From: G963665185 sp049723905
GTDB lineage: Bacteria; Desulfobacterota; Desulfovibrionia; Desulfovibrionales; Desulfovibrionaceae
Reading direction: 5' to 3'
Length of the DNA: 64,000 bases
Assembly (NCBI RefSeq): GCF_049723905.1
Contig: NZ_JBJKFD010000001.1
Location: 2,666,001-2,730,000 of the forward strand
The notes below the pieces were generated by a model. The model searched no databases. It was given only the letters and a program-made list of their open reading frames with translations, and had not been told where the DNA came from. Below are positions 63,842 through 64,000 of this stretch, one piece after another. Both the position numbers and the translations under genes were made by a program. Each line of letters begins with the position of its first letter. Position 1 is the first letter of the stretch.

Positions 63842-64000
63842 ATGCCCCACTGGAACTTCACCATACGCCACGCCAAACTGGAAGATTCCGGCGAACTTTT
63901 CGACCTGGTCCGGGCCATTGAAGACATAAGCCCGTATCTTCTGGACGAACTGCGTGAAATGAACCTGGGCCGAAGTGCCTTTACCGCCCGTTTGGGAAGG
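63842..64000 (+). CDS. 5' end of a GNAT-like protein (truncated by window)
   Basis: ATG 63842 is preceded by GGAGGAG, and 53 codons are open to the window end. The sequence FTIRHAKLEDSGELFDLV resembles the start of a GNAT acetyltransferase (IRxAxxxD). A second ATG at 63838 is in another frame and closes quickly. Confidence 0.45.
   Translation, partial: MPHWNFTIRHAKLEDSGELFDLVRAIEDISPYLLDELREMNLGRSAFTARLGR

Overview
The window is high-GC bacterial chromosome. Three things suggest a member of the Desulfovibrionaceae (sulfate-reducing, Gram-negative): a GAK-type operon, a dense load of two-component and chemotaxis proteins, and families of GC-rich multi-hairpin intergenic repeats. This placement is an inference from gene content; no rRNA or tRNA is visible.

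Layout: (1) 1-1.4 kb holds the 3' end of a DJ-1/PfpI-like gene and two small unknown genes. (2) 1.5-15.9 kb is a one-directional podovirus-like structural and lysis cassette: frameshifted portal gene, a C-type-lectin-fold protein resembling a diversity-generating-retroelement target, amidase, 3TM holin, scaffold, N4-gp56-type capsid, adaptor-like proteins, beta-helix tailspike and a probable internal protein. I see no terminase, integrase, reverse transcriptase, repressor or replication gene. (3) 15.9-20.7 kb, minus strand, holds an SLC13-type permease, a SIMPL protein and a hybrid kinase with a solute-binding sensor. (4) 21.1-25.2 kb is phoB-phoR-pstB-phoU with two inverted Pho-box-like sites upstream. 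(5) 25.3-30.6 kb, minus strand, is a REC-EAL protein, a binding lipoprotein and a histidine kinase in a tight cluster. (6) 31.2-33.1 kb (minus) is pit plus a DUF47 gene, divergent from (7) 33.4-39.4 kb, the GAK operon: XXXCH protein, PHP-like hydrolase, amphi-Trp protein, PhoU-phosphotransferase fusion, ATP-grasp enzyme and HprK-related kinase B. A Pho-box-like site lies between the two. (8) 39.6-43.1 kb holds an AI-2E-type permease, a dispersed repeat, a small exported protein, a decayed glycyl-radical-enzyme fragment and a minisatellite. (9) 43.1-50.7 kb is a peptide/amino-acid module (cysteine-desulfidase-like, M20 hydrolase, YfcC-type carrier, PepT-like peptidase) divergent from a CdaR-like regulator and glycerate kinase. 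(10) 51.2-57.5 kb holds a GH57/DUF3536 enzyme, then an AT-rich stretch and an operon of exported DUF59 protein, SafE/DsbD-like membrane protein and PocR-type chemoreceptor. (11) 57.5-64 kb holds an acetyltransferase, a large hybrid kinase, NAD synthetase, a small unknown protein and the start of another gene.

The main theme is phosphate. PhoBR, PstB and PhoU, Pit with its DUF47 partner, and the GAK operon (which carries its own PhoU domain) sit within 18 kb and share a Pho-box-like motif of two 7-mers separated by 4 bases. The most promising undescribed biology is the GAK operon as a candidate phosphate-regulated phosphotransfer/ligation system, the orphan DGR-like variable protein in a phage-like cassette without a reverse transcriptase, and the exported DUF59/SafE/PocR operon.
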